NCBI RefSeq assembly: GCF_000160075.2
Contig: NZ_KI535340.1
Location: 339,220-403,219, forward strand
From: Abiotrophia defectiva ATCC 49176
Lineage (GTDB): Bacteria; Bacillota; Bacilli; Lactobacillales; Aerococcaceae
Reading direction: 5' to 3'
DNA: 64,000 nt
The first letter of the stretch is position 1, and each line of letters begins with the position of its first letter. Shown here in pieces: positions 42,717 to 51,837 of this stretch. Made by a program: the position numbers and the translations under genes. The notes under the pieces are model-generated. The model did no database searches, was not told the DNA's origin, and saw only the letters and a list, made by a program, of their open reading frames with translations.

Positions 42717-44209
42717 GTCATCCAGTCATATTAGAAATGAAAGGCATCGTCAAGAGCTTTGGCCCTGTCAAGGCGCTCAAGGGCGTCGATTTCGACTTGC
42801 GGGCCGGCGAAGTGCATGCCTTAATGGGTGAAAATGGGGCTGGTAAGTCCACCCTCATGAAGGTTTTGACCGGAATTTACGGTGCCAACGAAGGCACCAT
42901 CCTCTACCAAGGAAAGCCGGTTGCCTTTACTCGTCCTATTGATGCCATGGATGCCGGGATTGTCATCGTCCACCAAGAATTGAATATGATGAACCACCTG
43001 AGCGTGGCTCAAAATATCTTTATCGGACGTGAAACCGTTAAGAACCACTTCCTCCTAGACGACAGTGCTAGCATTAAGAAGGCCAAGGAACTCTTCGACC
43101 TCTTGAAGCTAGACATTAACCCCTCAGAGAAAGTCGGTAATCTGACCGTCGGTAAGCAGCAAATGGTTGAAATTGCCAAGGCCCTTTCCATGGAAGCCAA
43201 GGTCATTGTCTTTGACGAACCAACGGCTGCCCTGACCGAATCTGAAATCAATGAGCTCTTTGTCATTATTGATGATTTACGGGCCAAAGGTGTCGGTATT
43301 ATCTATATTTCCCACCGGATGGATGAAATTGCGCGGATTACTGACCGCGTAACCGTCATGCGGGACGGGGAATATGTCGGGACCGTTAATACCAAAGACA
43401 CGACCAAGGATGAAATTATCGCCATGATGGTTGGTCGGACTATTTACGAAGATCCAAAGGCTGCCTCAACGGTGGCACCAGATGCGCCAGTGGTGCTCGA
43501 AGTAGAACATCTCAATGCTGGCTCCAGTGTCAAAGACGTCAGCTTCAAGTTACACAAGGGTGAAATCCTCGGCTTCTCTGGCCTCATGGGGGCAGGGCGT
43601 ACCGAAGTAGCGCGGTTGCTGTTTGGTGCAGACCAAAAAGACAGCGGTACCATTCGCATCAAGGGCAAGGAAGTAACCATCAAGTCACCACAAGATGCCA
43701 TCGCTAATGGGATTGGTTATCTATCAGAAGACCGCAAGCGTTATGGCTGTATCGTGGATATGACCATCGCCAATAATACGGTCATGACTAACCTAGATGC
43801 CTACATTCACTCAGGCTTAATCAACGATGGGGAAATCGTCAAAGCCAGCGACCGTTTCGTCGCTTCCCTTAAGACCAAGACCCCATCCTCCAAGCAGCTG
43901 GTTCGCAACCTATCAGGGGGGAACCAACAAAAAGTCGTCATCGCTAAGTGGTTGGAACAGAACAGTGACATCCTGATCTTCGACGAACCAACCCGTGGGA
44001 TTGACGTCGGGGCTAAGAGTGAAATCTACCGTCTCATGAATGATTTGGTTGCCCAAGGCAAATCCATCATTATGATTTCTTCAGAATTAACCGAAGTTTT
44101 GCGGATGAGTGACCGAATTGTCGTCATGTGTGAAGGCAGAAAAACCGGTGAGCTCGACATCAGCCAGGCAACCCAAGAACGGATTCTGGCCTTGGCGACT
44201 GACCGCTAG
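42713..44209 (+). CDS. Sugar ABC transporter ATPase, RbsA/MglA type
   Basis: 498 aa with two ABC domains in tandem. N-half: Walker A GENGAGKSTL, signature variant LTVGKQQMVEIAKA, Walker B VIVFDEPTAAL. C-half: GLMGAGRTEVARLL (degenerate Walker A), LSGGNQQKVVIAKW and ILIFDEPTRGIDVGAK. It energises import by the adjacent permease and binding protein. The operon context suggests L-fucose as substrate. Confidence 0.95.
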   Translation: MSHPVILEMKGIVKSFGPVKALKGVDFDLRAGEVHALMGENGAGKSTLMKVLTGIYGANEGTILYQGKPVAFTRPIDAMDAGIVIVHQELNMMNHLSVAQNIFIGRETVKNHFLLDDSASIKKAKELFDLLKLDINPSEKVGNLTVGKQQMVEIAKALSMEAKVIVFDEPTAALTESEINELFVIIDDLRAKGVGIIYISHRMDEIARITDRVTVMRDGEYVGTVNTKDTTKDEIIAMMVGRTIYEDPKAASTVAPDAPVVLEVEHLNAGSSVKDVSFKLHKGEILGFSGLMGAGRTEVARLLFGADQKDSGTIRIKGKEVTIKSPQDAIANGIGYLSEDRKRYGCIVDMTIANNTVMTNLDAYIHSGLINDGEIVKASDRFVASLKTKTPSSKQLVRNLSGGNQQKVVIAKWLEQNSDILIFDEPTRGIDVGAKSEIYRLMNDLVAQGKSIIMISSELTEVLRMSDRIVVMCEGRKTGELDISQATQERILALATDR

Positions 44210-44233
44210 ACTAGCAGATAGAGGTGTATAAGC

Positions 44234-45217
44234 ATGAAAGATCAACAGTCCTTATGGATGAAATTAGAAAAAACAGTCGGCTTACAAAAGCTGATTGCGC
44301 TGATTGCCCTGATTGTCATCTTTGGCTTCTTCGCAATTTCCAGCGAATCCTTCCGCTCTTTTGATACAGCGGTCAGCATCTTAGATGCATCTTACTACAT
44401 TGGGTTCCTAGCCATTGGGGTAACCTTCGTTATCATTACCTCAGGGATTGACTTATCAATTGGGACGGTCATGATGTGCTCGGCCATTATTGGTGGGGTC
44501 CTTCATACCAAACTAGGCTGGCCACTCTGGCTTTCACTTTTGGCAATCTTAGTGATAGGGGGTGTATTCGGTTTATTTAACGGGATTCTGATTGCCAAAT
44601 TCGGTTTGCCACCATTTATTGCGACCTTAGGTACCATGATGATTTCACGGGGGCTTTCTTCCATCGTCTCCAACGTTCAGAGTGTGACCTTCCCATTACG
44701 GGGTACAGGCGAAGGCTGGTACAAGGACTTGTTCCGGACCAAGGATAATTTCCCAACTGGTTTGATTGTCCTCATTATCATTGCCATCATCGCTGCCATT
44801 GTCCTTAACAAGACTAAGATTGGGCGTTATATCTTCGCTATCGGGTCTAACAAGGAAGCAACCCGCCTATCTGGGGTTAACGTTATTAAATGGGAAGCTA
44901 TGGCTTATGTCATTAGTGGTCTCTTCGCTGGTCTAGCAGGGATTGCCTATGCAGCGACTTATTCTACTATCTTACCAGGTACCGGGAACGGGATGGAACT
45001 TGATGCCATCGCCGGTGTCGTGGTCGGGGGTACTTCCTTGGCCGGTGGGGTCGGGTCAGTACTTGGGACCATTATTGGGGTCTTCATTATGTCAGTCCTC
45101 AAGATTGGTTTGCCATATATCGACTTACAACCGCACTACCAATTATTCATTACTGGTTTCGTCGTGATTATCGCAGTCTACTCCGATATCTTGATTCGTC
45201 AAAACAAGAAAAAATAG
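44234..45217 (+). CDS. Sugar ABC transporter permease, RbsC type
   Basis: 327 aa, about eight to ten membrane helices. The BPD_transp_2 family pattern is present: VTFVIITSGIDLSIGTVM and AIGSNKEATRLSGVN with the later GTSLAGGVGSVLGTIIG. It forms the membrane channel with the preceding ATPase. Confidence 0.95.
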   Translation: MKDQQSLWMKLEKTVGLQKLIALIALIVIFGFFAISSESFRSFDTAVSILDASYYIGFLAIGVTFVIITSGIDLSIGTVMMCSAIIGGVLHTKLGWPLWLSLLAILVIGGVFGLFNGILIAKFGLPPFIATLGTMMISRGLSSIVSNVQSVTFPLRGTGEGWYKDLFRTKDNFPTGLIVLIIIAIIAAIVLNKTKIGRYIFAIGSNKEATRLSGVNVIKWEAMAYVISGLFAGLAGIAYAATYSTILPGTGNGMELDAIAGVVVGGTSLAGGVGSVLGTIIGVFIMSVLKIGLPYIDLQPHYQLFITGFVVIIAVYSDILIRQNKKK

Positions 45218-45231
45218 GATCAAGGGGTCAG

Positions 45232-45250
45232 ATGACTATGGCCTAGTCAT
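45232..45250 (+). other. Intercistronic stem-loop before the binding-protein gene
   Basis: ATGACTA / TAGTCAT 7-bp stem with a 5-nt loop in the 96-nt gap between permease and binding-protein genes. Hairpins here often raise the level of binding protein by protecting mRNA. Confidence 0.5.
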
Positions 45251-45313
45251 TATGAGGGATTGAGGTCATGGCTCACCCACTCTAAAAAAACACATAAAAA
45301 GGAGCAACCTATT

Positions 45314-46375
45314 ATGAAAAAGTCATTTAAACTTGCTATCGCAGCTTTTGCATCCTTATTGACCTTAGGTGGTGTTTCCAGCACTGGCTTTGTCGCACAT
45401 GCTGAAGAAACCCGCGTGGAAGTTATCGCCAAAGGTTTCCAACATGACTTCTGGAAAGCTGTTAACAAAGGGGCTGAAAAAGCTGCTGGCGAATTAGGTG
45501 CTAAGATCAACTTCGTTGGGCCACAAAACGAAACAGCTATTGCTGAACAATTGGAACAATTGAACAACGCCATTAACAAGAACCCTAAAGCCATTGCTTT
45601 AGCAGCCTTGGATACAGAAGCTGAATTAGATGCCATCAACATGGCGCTCAGCAAAAACATTCCAATCATTGGGTTTGACTCTGGGGTTCCAGGGGCACCA
45701 GAAGGGGCAATCAAGGCGACTGCTTCAACTGATAACCACGCAGCAGGTGGGAATGCAGCTGAACACCTCTTCCCAATGTTAGAAGGTAAGGTCAAAGATA
45801 AACCAGTTCGTATTGGGGTTATCTCTCAAGAAGCCAACTCCCTCTCTATCACCCAACGTACTTCAGGTTTTATCGACAAGATGGTAGAACTCTTTGAGAA
45901 GAAGGGCGTTAAAGTGGCAGTTGTAGGTCACGATAAGTTCAAGAACAATGTAGCGGAAGCAGATGCTAAAGTCATTATCGAAGTGCGCGTGCCTGCTCAA
46001 GTAGATGATGCGGCTGGTAAGACGGAAGCTTCTACTGTCTTAGAAAAAGAAGACACTATTGCGATCTACGGTTCTAACGAATTTGCAGCTAAGGCCATCA
46101 TCAACGCTAACGGTGGTTTCTCTGAATCTAAATTAGGGGCAGACAAGATCTTAGCAGTTGGTTTTGACTCTGGGGCCCTCCAACAAGATGCTATCCGCAA
46201 AGGGATCTTTGTAGGTTCTGTTACCCAAGACCCAATCCAAATCGGTTACCAAGCAGTGAAATTAGCGGTTGAAGCAGCTCAAGGTAAAGAAGTCAAAGAC
46301 GTGGACACTGGGTCCAAGTGGTATGACGCTAAGAACATCGACTCTGATGAAATCAAAGCCCTCTTATATGAATAA
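45314..46375 (+). CDS. Sugar-binding protein of the ABC transporter, RbsB type
   Basis: 353 aa from the ATG at 45314 (AAAAAGGAG upstream). Signal peptide 1-30 with cleavage expected after AHA. No Cys is present around the cleavage site, so it lacks a lipobox, unusual for a Gram-positive binding protein. Periplasmic-binding-protein type 1 fold: GFQHDFWKAVNKGAEKAA, the IGFDSGVPG segment and VGFDSG. Predicted ligand L-fucose from context. Confidence 0.93.
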   Translation: MKKSFKLAIAAFASLLTLGGVSSTGFVAHAEETRVEVIAKGFQHDFWKAVNKGAEKAAGELGAKINFVGPQNETAIAEQLEQLNNAINKNPKAIALAALDTEAELDAINMALSKNIPIIGFDSGVPGAPEGAIKATASTDNHAAGGNAAEHLFPMLEGKVKDKPVRIGVISQEANSLSITQRTSGFIDKMVELFEKKGVKVAVVGHDKFKNNVAEADAKVIIEVRVPAQVDDAAGKTEASTVLEKEDTIAIYGSNEFAAKAIINANGGFSESKLGADKILAVGFDSGALQQDAIRKGIFVGSVTQDPIQIGYQAVKLAVEAAQGKEVKDVDTGSKWYDAKNIDSDEIKALLYE

Positions 46376-46409
46376 GAAAACCATGTAAACTCTAGTGGAG
46401 GCGAATGCC

Positions 46410-47900
46410 ATGACGCGCATGAAACTTTTGGCCATTGACCTGGGGGCGAGCTCAGGTCGCGTAATGCAAGCCATTTATGATGGACAGACCCTCCAACTCA
46501 CTGAGGTGCACCGGTTCGCTAACGAACCGGTCAGCCTCAATGATGGCTTGTACTGGAATATTTTACACTTACAAAATGAAATCAAACGCGGCATCAAGAA
46601 GGCGACCCAAGTTGATGACATTCCTATTCGTTCTATTTCAGTGGATACTTGGGGTGTCGACTATGCCTACTTGGATCAAGCGGGAGATATGATTTACCTG
46701 CCACACTGCTATCGTGATAACCGCATGGGTTCTTATGAAGCAGACTTCTATCAAGCCATGGCGCCAGAAAAGCTCTTTGACTTGACGGGGGTTCAGCCAG
46801 CGACCATTAACTCGGTCCTACAGCTTTATGCGGACTTACAGGAAAAACCACATCTCAAGCAGATCGCCCAAAAGGTCCTCTTTATGCCGGATTTGATTAA
46901 CTACTTACTCAGTGGAGTAGCAGCAACCGAGTATACCATTGCCAGCACTTCTGGCTTGTTATCATCCAGCCAAGCGGGGAGCTTTGAAGACAAGGTTCTA
47001 GATTGCTTCGGGATTCCTAAGGAATGGTTCGGTCAGGTGATTAAAGGCGGGCGCATCTTGCGCCAATTGTCGCCACGCATTACCCAAGAGCTCAAGATTG
47101 AGCCTTTTGACGTAATTGCAGGGGCAGGCCATGACACAGCGGCAGCTGTGTTGGCTATCCCTTATGCTAGCGACCAACCAACGGCCTTTATCTCTTGCGG
47201 GACCTGGTCCTTGGTAGGCTTGGAGTCGGATCAACCAGTTTTGAGTTCAGCTGCTTATGCAGCCGGCCTAACCAATGAAGGCTGCTTCGACGGTCGTTAT
47301 CGTTTGCTCAAGAACACCACTGGCTTGTGGATTCTGCAAGAACTGCAACGTGATTGGCGCTTGCAAGGTGAGGAATTGTCCTTCGCTCAAATGGCAGAAT
47401 TAGCTCAAGCAGTGACCGACAACCAAACCTGGATTAATCCAAATGATGCGATTTTCGCTTCGCCTCATGATATGGAAGCTAAGATTAAGGAACGTTGTCG
47501 TCTGACCAACCAAGCAGTCCCTCAAACCAAGGGACATGTGGTCAGAGTGGTCCTAGAAAGTTTGGCTCTTGCTTATCGGCAGACCTTGGATCAGTTGGAG
47601 CAACTGACCGGACAAAGCATCGACGCCATTCATATGGTGGGTGGCGGCATTCAAAATCGCCTGCTCTGCCAGTTAACGGCTAATTTTTCCGGGCGTCCTG
47701 TCCGGACGGGGCCAATCGAGGGCAGTGCCTTGGGTAATATCTTAGCCCAACTCTTAACCTTGGGCGAGATTAAGACCCGCCACGAGGCCCAAGCCTTAAT
47801 TAAAAACAGTGAAACAACACATGATTATGAGGTAGCGGATTTGCCTAATCGTGACCAAATCTATGCTCGCTACCTGGAATTGACGAAAGGTGGTCAATAA
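46410..47900 (+). CDS. RhaB-family sugar kinase, probable L-fuculokinase
   Basis: 496 aa from the ATG at 46410 (GGAGG at 46396-46400). FGGY/ASKHA fold: AIDLGASSGRVM phosphate loop, SVDTWGVDYAY, GAGHDTAAAV and C-terminal HMVGGGIQNRLLCQ. By sequence it looks like rhamnulokinase rather than FucK, but no rhamnose isomerase is present and all neighbours are fucose genes, so it most likely phosphorylates L-fuculose. Confidence 0.88.
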   Translation: MTRMKLLAIDLGASSGRVMQAIYDGQTLQLTEVHRFANEPVSLNDGLYWNILHLQNEIKRGIKKATQVDDIPIRSISVDTWGVDYAYLDQAGDMIYLPHCYRDNRMGSYEADFYQAMAPEKLFDLTGVQPATINSVLQLYADLQEKPHLKQIAQKVLFMPDLINYLLSGVAATEYTIASTSGLLSSSQAGSFEDKVLDCFGIPKEWFGQVIKGGRILRQLSPRITQELKIEPFDVIAGAGHDTAAAVLAIPYASDQPTAFISCGTWSLVGLESDQPVLSSAAYAAGLTNEGCFDGRYRLLKNTTGLWILQELQRDWRLQGEELSFAQMAELAQAVTDNQTWINPNDAIFASPHDMEAKIKERCRLTNQAVPQTKGHVVRVVLESLALAYRQTLDQLEQLTGQSIDAIHMVGGGIQNRLLCQLTANFSGRPVRTGPIEGSALGNILAQLLTLGEIKTRHEAQALIKNSETTHDYEVADLPNRDQIYARYLELTKGGQ

Positions 47901-48329
47901 ATGCTTAAACATATACCAGCCATTTTGAGTCCAGACTTAGTCAAATATTTGATGGAAATGGGTCATGGGGACGAATTAGTCATTGCCGACGCCAACTTCC
48001 CAGCTCATCGCCTAGGCCAGCGTGTCATTCGTGCGGACGGTCATGGGGTCCCAGAACTCTTGGATGCCATTCTGACCCTCCTGCCTTTGGATCCTTACAG
48101 TGATTACCAAGCAGGCCTAATGCAGGTGGTGCCAGGGGACCCAACGGTTCCGGTCATTTGGGAGGAATACAAGGCCATCCTAGACCGTCAGACCCAAGAC
48201 CAAGGCTATCAAATCAAAGAAATTGAGCGGTTTGCCTTCTATGAACAAGCCAAAGATGCTTATCTCGTTATCCAAAGCGGGGAGACCGCCCTATACGGCA
48301 ATATCATTTTGAAAAAAGGCGTACTCTAG
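47901..48329 (+). CDS. fucU: L-fucose mutarotase (RbsD/FucU family)
   Basis: 142 aa, starting next to the kinase stop. MLKHIPAILSPDLVKYL, MGHGDELVIADANFPA (catalytic His/Asp) and the terminal ALYGNIILKKG are diagnostic. It interconverts alpha and beta anomers so that FucI receives its preferred form. Confidence 0.94.
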   Translation: MLKHIPAILSPDLVKYLMEMGHGDELVIADANFPAHRLGQRVIRADGHGVPELLDAILTLLPLDPYSDYQAGLMQVVPGDPTVPVIWEEYKAILDRQTQDQGYQIKEIERFAFYEQAKDAYLVIQSGETALYGNIILKKGVL

Positions 48330-48362
48330 CCACGTCAAAAATTGCAATAGGAGTGAACAATT

Positions 48363-49514
48363 ATGTCAACATTTTATGTACCAGCTATTAACTTAATCGG
48401 TAAAGGGGTGATTAATGAAGTTGGTTCTTACGTCAAAGAATTAGGCTACAAGAAAGCTCTCTTAGTAACGGATACCTTCATTGCTTCTAGCGATATCTTA
48501 CCTAAAGTGACGAAACCTTTAGATGCAGAAGGAATCGACTATGTCGTCTTCTCAGATGTCGATCCTAACCCTTCATGTAAGAATGTCTTGGATGGTCTCA
48601 AGGCCTTGCAAGAAAACAACTGCGACTTCATCATTTCACTCGGTGGTGGTTCACCACAAGACGCAGCGAGCTGTATCTCGGTTATGGCAACCAATGGTGG
48701 TAAGCCTCAAGACTACGAAGGTTTGCACAAATCAGCTAAGAAAGGTTTGCCAGTTGTGGCTATCAACACGACGGCTGGGACTTCTGCTGAAATTACCATT
48801 AACTATGTCATTACCGACGAAGAACGTAAGGTTAAAATGGTCATGGTTGACAAGAATAGTTTGGCGCTGATCTCTGTTAACGACCCTGAATTAATGGTAT
48901 CTAAACCAGCAGCTTTAACAGCTGCAACTGGTATGGATGCCTTGACTCACGCGGTAGAAGCCTTGGTAACACCGGGTGCTTATGGCGTCACCAAGAAACT
49001 TTCTATCGGGGCAATCGAATTGATTAAGGAATTCTTGCCACGAGCAGTGAAGGATGGGCATGATATTGAAGCCCGTGAAGGCATGGTCAACGCTATCTTC
49101 TTAGGTGGTATGTCCTTCAACAACGCTGGTTTAGGTTATGTCCACTCAATGGCTCACCAACTAGGGGCAGTTTATCATTTACCACACGGTGTCTGCTGTG
49201 CCATGTTATTACCAGTGATCGAACGTGAAAATGCTAAGCGCGTACCAGCTGCCTTCCGTGATGTGGCCAAGGCCTTAGGTTTACAAGTTGAAGGTAAATC
49301 AGATGAAGAATGCGCTGCTTATGCCATTAGCGAAATCGAAAAATTGTCTGAAACAGTGGGTATTCCTAAGAAGTTAACCGAATTAGGTATTGAAGAAAAA
49401 GACTTTGACTTCGAATACTTATCCAAGAATGCCATGATTGATGCCTGCGCACCAGGTAACCCATTCACCCCAACCTTGGAAGAAACCATTGCCTTCTATA
49501 AGGAACTCTTCTAG
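48363..49514 (+). CDS. fucO: Iron-containing alcohol dehydrogenase, lactaldehyde reductase (FucO) type
   Basis: 383 aa. NAD-binding LGGGSPQDAASCISVMATN, TTAGTSAEIT, and metal ligands D (TGMDALTHAVEAL), H (HAVEA region), H (YVHSMAHQLGAVYHLPHG). It should reduce the L-lactaldehyde made by FucA to L-1,2-propanediol with NADH, balancing redox in anaerobic fucose use. End of the operon. Confidence 0.9.
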   Translation: MSTFYVPAINLIGKGVINEVGSYVKELGYKKALLVTDTFIASSDILPKVTKPLDAEGIDYVVFSDVDPNPSCKNVLDGLKALQENNCDFIISLGGGSPQDAASCISVMATNGGKPQDYEGLHKSAKKGLPVVAINTTAGTSAEITINYVITDEERKVKMVMVDKNSLALISVNDPELMVSKPAALTAATGMDALTHAVEALVTPGAYGVTKKLSIGAIELIKEFLPRAVKDGHDIEAREGMVNAIFLGGMSFNNAGLGYVHSMAHQLGAVYHLPHGVCCAMLLPVIERENAKRVPAAFRDVAKALGLQVEGKSDEECAAYAISEIEKLSETVGIPKKLTELGIEEKDFDFEYLSKNAMIDACAPGNPFTPTLEETIAFYKELF

Positions 49515-49535
49515 GACCTAACTAGATAAAGATTG

Positions 49536-49571
49536 ACAAGCACCCTATGGCCAAGTTGGGGTGCTTGTTTT
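49536..49571 (+). terminator. Terminator of the fucose operon
   Basis: ACAAGCACCC / GGGTGCTTGT 10-bp stem with a 12-nt loop, then TTTAGTTT. Confidence 0.88.
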
Positions 49572-49635
49572 AGTTTATGGGGGCTTATAACTATTGCCTA
49601 TAACACATGCTAGATTTTTCGTCTAACAGCATAGC

Positions 49636-49664
49636 TTGACCCTGGCTTGGGACTTAGGTATAGT
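49636..49664 (+). promoter_or_regulatory. Promoter of the T-box unit
   Basis: TTGACC, 17-nt spacer, TATAGT; predicted start near 49671. 49572-49635 shows nothing else. Confidence 0.75.
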
Positions 49665-49670
49665 GAAAAC

Positions 49671-49926
49671 ATAGGAAACACGTTGAAGAGAAGAGTAGGG
49701 ATCAATCCTTGTCTAGAGAGCTTGTAGCGGGTGGAAGCAAGCCTAGGATCTCCTTGCAAATGGTCTCAGAGTGGGCGCTTGGGTTAAACTAGCGCACGGG
49801 GGCACCCGTTACCATGTCAGAGTCCTAACGGACTCACAGAGGCCTTGTCGGTGACGACAGGGTGAATGAAGGTGGTACCACGAGTGACGCTCGTCCTTTT
49901 CCCTAGGGGAGGACGGGCTTTTTTTG
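49671..49926 (+). promoter_or_regulatory. T-box leader, probably methionine-specific
   Basis: The T-box core AAGGTGGTACCACG is at 49869-49882. Upstream, stem I elements are visible: AGAGTAGG (AGTA part of the specifier loop) and the distal loop AGAGAGCTTG...GGTGGAAGCAAG. The specifier strand reads GCAAATGGTCTC, so the codon is probably ATG (49760-49762, Met). The terminator stem GCTCGTCC (49889-49896) / GGACGGGC (49911-49918) with T-run 49919-49926 competes with the T-box antiterminator. Uncharged tRNA should allow read-through into metQ-mtnN. Confidence 0.9.
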
Positions 49927-49967
49927 TCTTCTCCCGTCAAAAATCAGCCATCAAAGGAGAATCACAT

Positions 49968-50813
49968 ATGTCCATTAAAAGTTTTGCCAAGAAAGTTACC
50001 CTTACCACACTCGCTGCCTTTAGCCTATTTGGCGCGGCTTTACCTGCATCTGCTGCGACTAAGGTCACGGTCAGCAGTATTGGCTCTGACTACGATGTCT
50101 GGAAGTTCATTGCTGAGTCAGAAGAAGCTAAGAAAGCAGGCCTAGAGATTGAGGTCAAAGAAATTGATGGGGGCCTGCCACTTAACAAGTCTGTGGCGGA
50201 TGGTATCGTGGATGCCAATGCCTTCCAATCTTTGGGCTACTTAGACGCCTTCAATAAGGAATCCGACAATGCTTTGGTACCGATTGGGACCACCTATATC
50301 GAGCCAATGGGGATTTATTCTAAGAAATACAAGAAGATTGAGGAAGTCAAGGAAGGGGCCGTGGTGGCCTTGGCTGATAACCCAGCCAACACTACTCGGG
50401 CTTTGCGCTTGCTGGAGTCTGCTGGCCTAATCAAGCTCAAACCTGACTTTGATGATGGCGTGGGGACACCCGATGATGTCATCGAAAACCCTAAGAAGCT
50501 AGAATTTAAGTTAATTGATGACACCACAGCGGTTCGTGTCTTAGACGATGTGGACCTCGGTAACACCATTGCTTTGGAAGGCGGCCTCAACGTTCTCAAG
50601 GATGCCATCTACAAGGAAGAAATCAACGACTCAACCAAGTCACGCATTAACGTGATCGCCGTCAAGAAAGGCCGCGAAAAAGACGAGAATCTACTTAAAC
50701 TAGTGGAACTCTATCACACGCCTAAGGTCCAAGAATTCATCAAGGAAAAATTCGAGGGGACCAAGGTAGAAGTGAAAAAAGACATTAAAGATGTCTGGAA
50801 GGAAGCTGAATAA
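49968..50813 (+). CDS. MetQ/NlpA-family methionine-binding protein
   Basis: 281 aa from the ATG at 49968 (AAAGGAGA upstream; a longer frame through the T-box is not real). Signal peptide to about residue 27 (PASAA); no lipobox Cys. NlpA fold features: GLPLNKSVADGIVDANAFQS, the PMGIYSKKYK segment and DNPANTTRALRLLESAGLI. It binds methionine or a related compound. No MetN or MetI genes follow; instead the next gene, overlapping by 1 nt, is mtnN. Confidence 0.9.
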   Translation: MSIKSFAKKVTLTTLAAFSLFGAALPASAATKVTVSSIGSDYDVWKFIAESEEAKKAGLEIEVKEIDGGLPLNKSVADGIVDANAFQSLGYLDAFNKESDNALVPIGTTYIEPMGIYSKKYKKIEEVKEGAVVALADNPANTTRALRLLESAGLIKLKPDFDDGVGTPDDVIENPKKLEFKLIDDTTAVRVLDDVDLGNTIALEGGLNVLKDAIYKEEINDSTKSRINVIAVKKGREKDENLLKLVELYHTPKVQEFIKEKFEGTKVEVKKDIKDVWKEAE

Positions 50814-51526
50814 TGAAAGTAGCCATCGTAGCGGCCATGCAGGAAGAGTTGGCGCCTTTCCGCCAACATTTTGGGGCCAAGCAGCTAGTCTTTGAACAGG
50901 CTAAGACTCGCATAGAAGCGGTCAACCCACCTGAGGGGACCGGGATTAGTCAGCTCTACTTAGTAGAGTCTGGCATTGGTAAGGCTAATGCTGCCGCCTG
51001 CGCTGCCTGGCTCTTAAGCCAAGTAGGGCCAGACCTAGTCATCAATACTGGGTCGACGGGTTGCTTTGAGCCAAGCGTGGCCTTAGGTGACGTAGTCATA
51101 AGTGACCGTTTCGTTTATAGTGATGTAGATGCTACAGGCTTCAATTACGCTTGGGGGCAGGTGCCACAAATGCCAGCCCATTACCCGGTCGCAGTTGACT
51201 TGCTGACTAATCTTCTGGCTCATTTCCAAGGGGCAGGCAAGTCCTATCAGGTTCATGTGGGCACCATTGCGACGTCAGATTCTTTTATGAGCGATCCTCA
51301 GAGGGTAGCGGAAATCCTGGAACGGCAACCAGGCCTCCTAGCTTCTGATATGGAAAGTGCCGCCCTAGCTCAGGTCCTAGCAAGTTCAGCTTGTCAGGTT
51401 CTCAACATTCGGGGCATCTCAGATCATGTTGGCGCCCAGGCTCCTCGACTCTTCAAGGATAGCCTGGCGCTAGCTGCTCAGAACGCTTTTGATGCGGTAC
51501 TGACTGTCCTCTATCAAGAAAACTAA
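50813..51526 (+). CDS. mtnN: 5'-methylthioadenosine/S-adenosylhomocysteine nucleosidase
   Basis: 237 aa. The phosphorylase-like fold with IVAAMQEELAPF (catalytic Glu), VESGIGKANAA, TGSTG and ASDMESAALAQV (Met-Glu substrate site; the catalytic Asp follows in ISD). It cleaves adenine from MTA and SAH, recycling methionine-derived compounds. Shared T-box control with the methionine-binding protein makes functional sense. An internal NPPEGTGIS insertion is mildly unusual. Confidence 0.92.
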   Translation: MKVAIVAAMQEELAPFRQHFGAKQLVFEQAKTRIEAVNPPEGTGISQLYLVESGIGKANAAACAAWLLSQVGPDLVINTGSTGCFEPSVALGDVVISDRFVYSDVDATGFNYAWGQVPQMPAHYPVAVDLLTNLLAHFQGAGKSYQVHVGTIATSDSFMSDPQRVAEILERQPGLLASDMESAALAQVLASSACQVLNIRGISDHVGAQAPRLFKDSLALAAQNAFDAVLTVLYQEN

Positions 51527-51530
51527 GAAA

Positions 51531-51557
51531 AGTCGAGACTCAGGTCTCGGCTTTTTA
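51531..51557 (+). terminator. Terminator of the T-box operon
   Basis: AGTCGAGAC / GTCTCGGCT 9-bp stem (one G-T), 4-nt loop, T-run. Confidence 0.88.
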
Positions 51558-51753
51558 TTTGTTCTAAAGGAGCGACAATGGGCTATAGGACGCTTTTGTC
51601 TTGTTTAGGTTGTCAAAAAATCATTTTAAAAAAAGAGGCATAAAAGGCGGTTTTGCTCACTTTACATGTATAGACTATTACTGTCGCAACAATATCGTAA
51701 TAATTCATAAAAATAACTAGCAGATATTGCCTTTGAAATCTTAATATAAGCTA

Positions 51754-51782
51754 TTGGAAATCCTATTCTGATGGTGTATAAT
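51754..51782 (+). promoter_or_regulatory. Promoter of the giant surface protein
   Basis: TTGGAA, 17-nt spacer, TATAAT, about 56 nt before the ATG. 51558-51753 is A/T-rich with no other feature seen. Confidence 0.7.
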
Positions 51783-51837
51783 GAGTTGTCGAAAGAATTT
51801 ATTGTTCGTAACGATTTTGAAAGAAAGGAAGGATTTA

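Noticed and set aside
49866-49967. Upstream extension of the MetQ-like gene
   Set aside because: It would be translated through the T-box and terminator. The signal peptide and ribosome site fit the ATG at 49968.
51781-51837. Earlier ATG of the giant surface protein
   Set aside because: It overlaps the -10 hexamer and precedes the predicted transcription start; the ATG at 51838 has the ribosome site and signal peptide.
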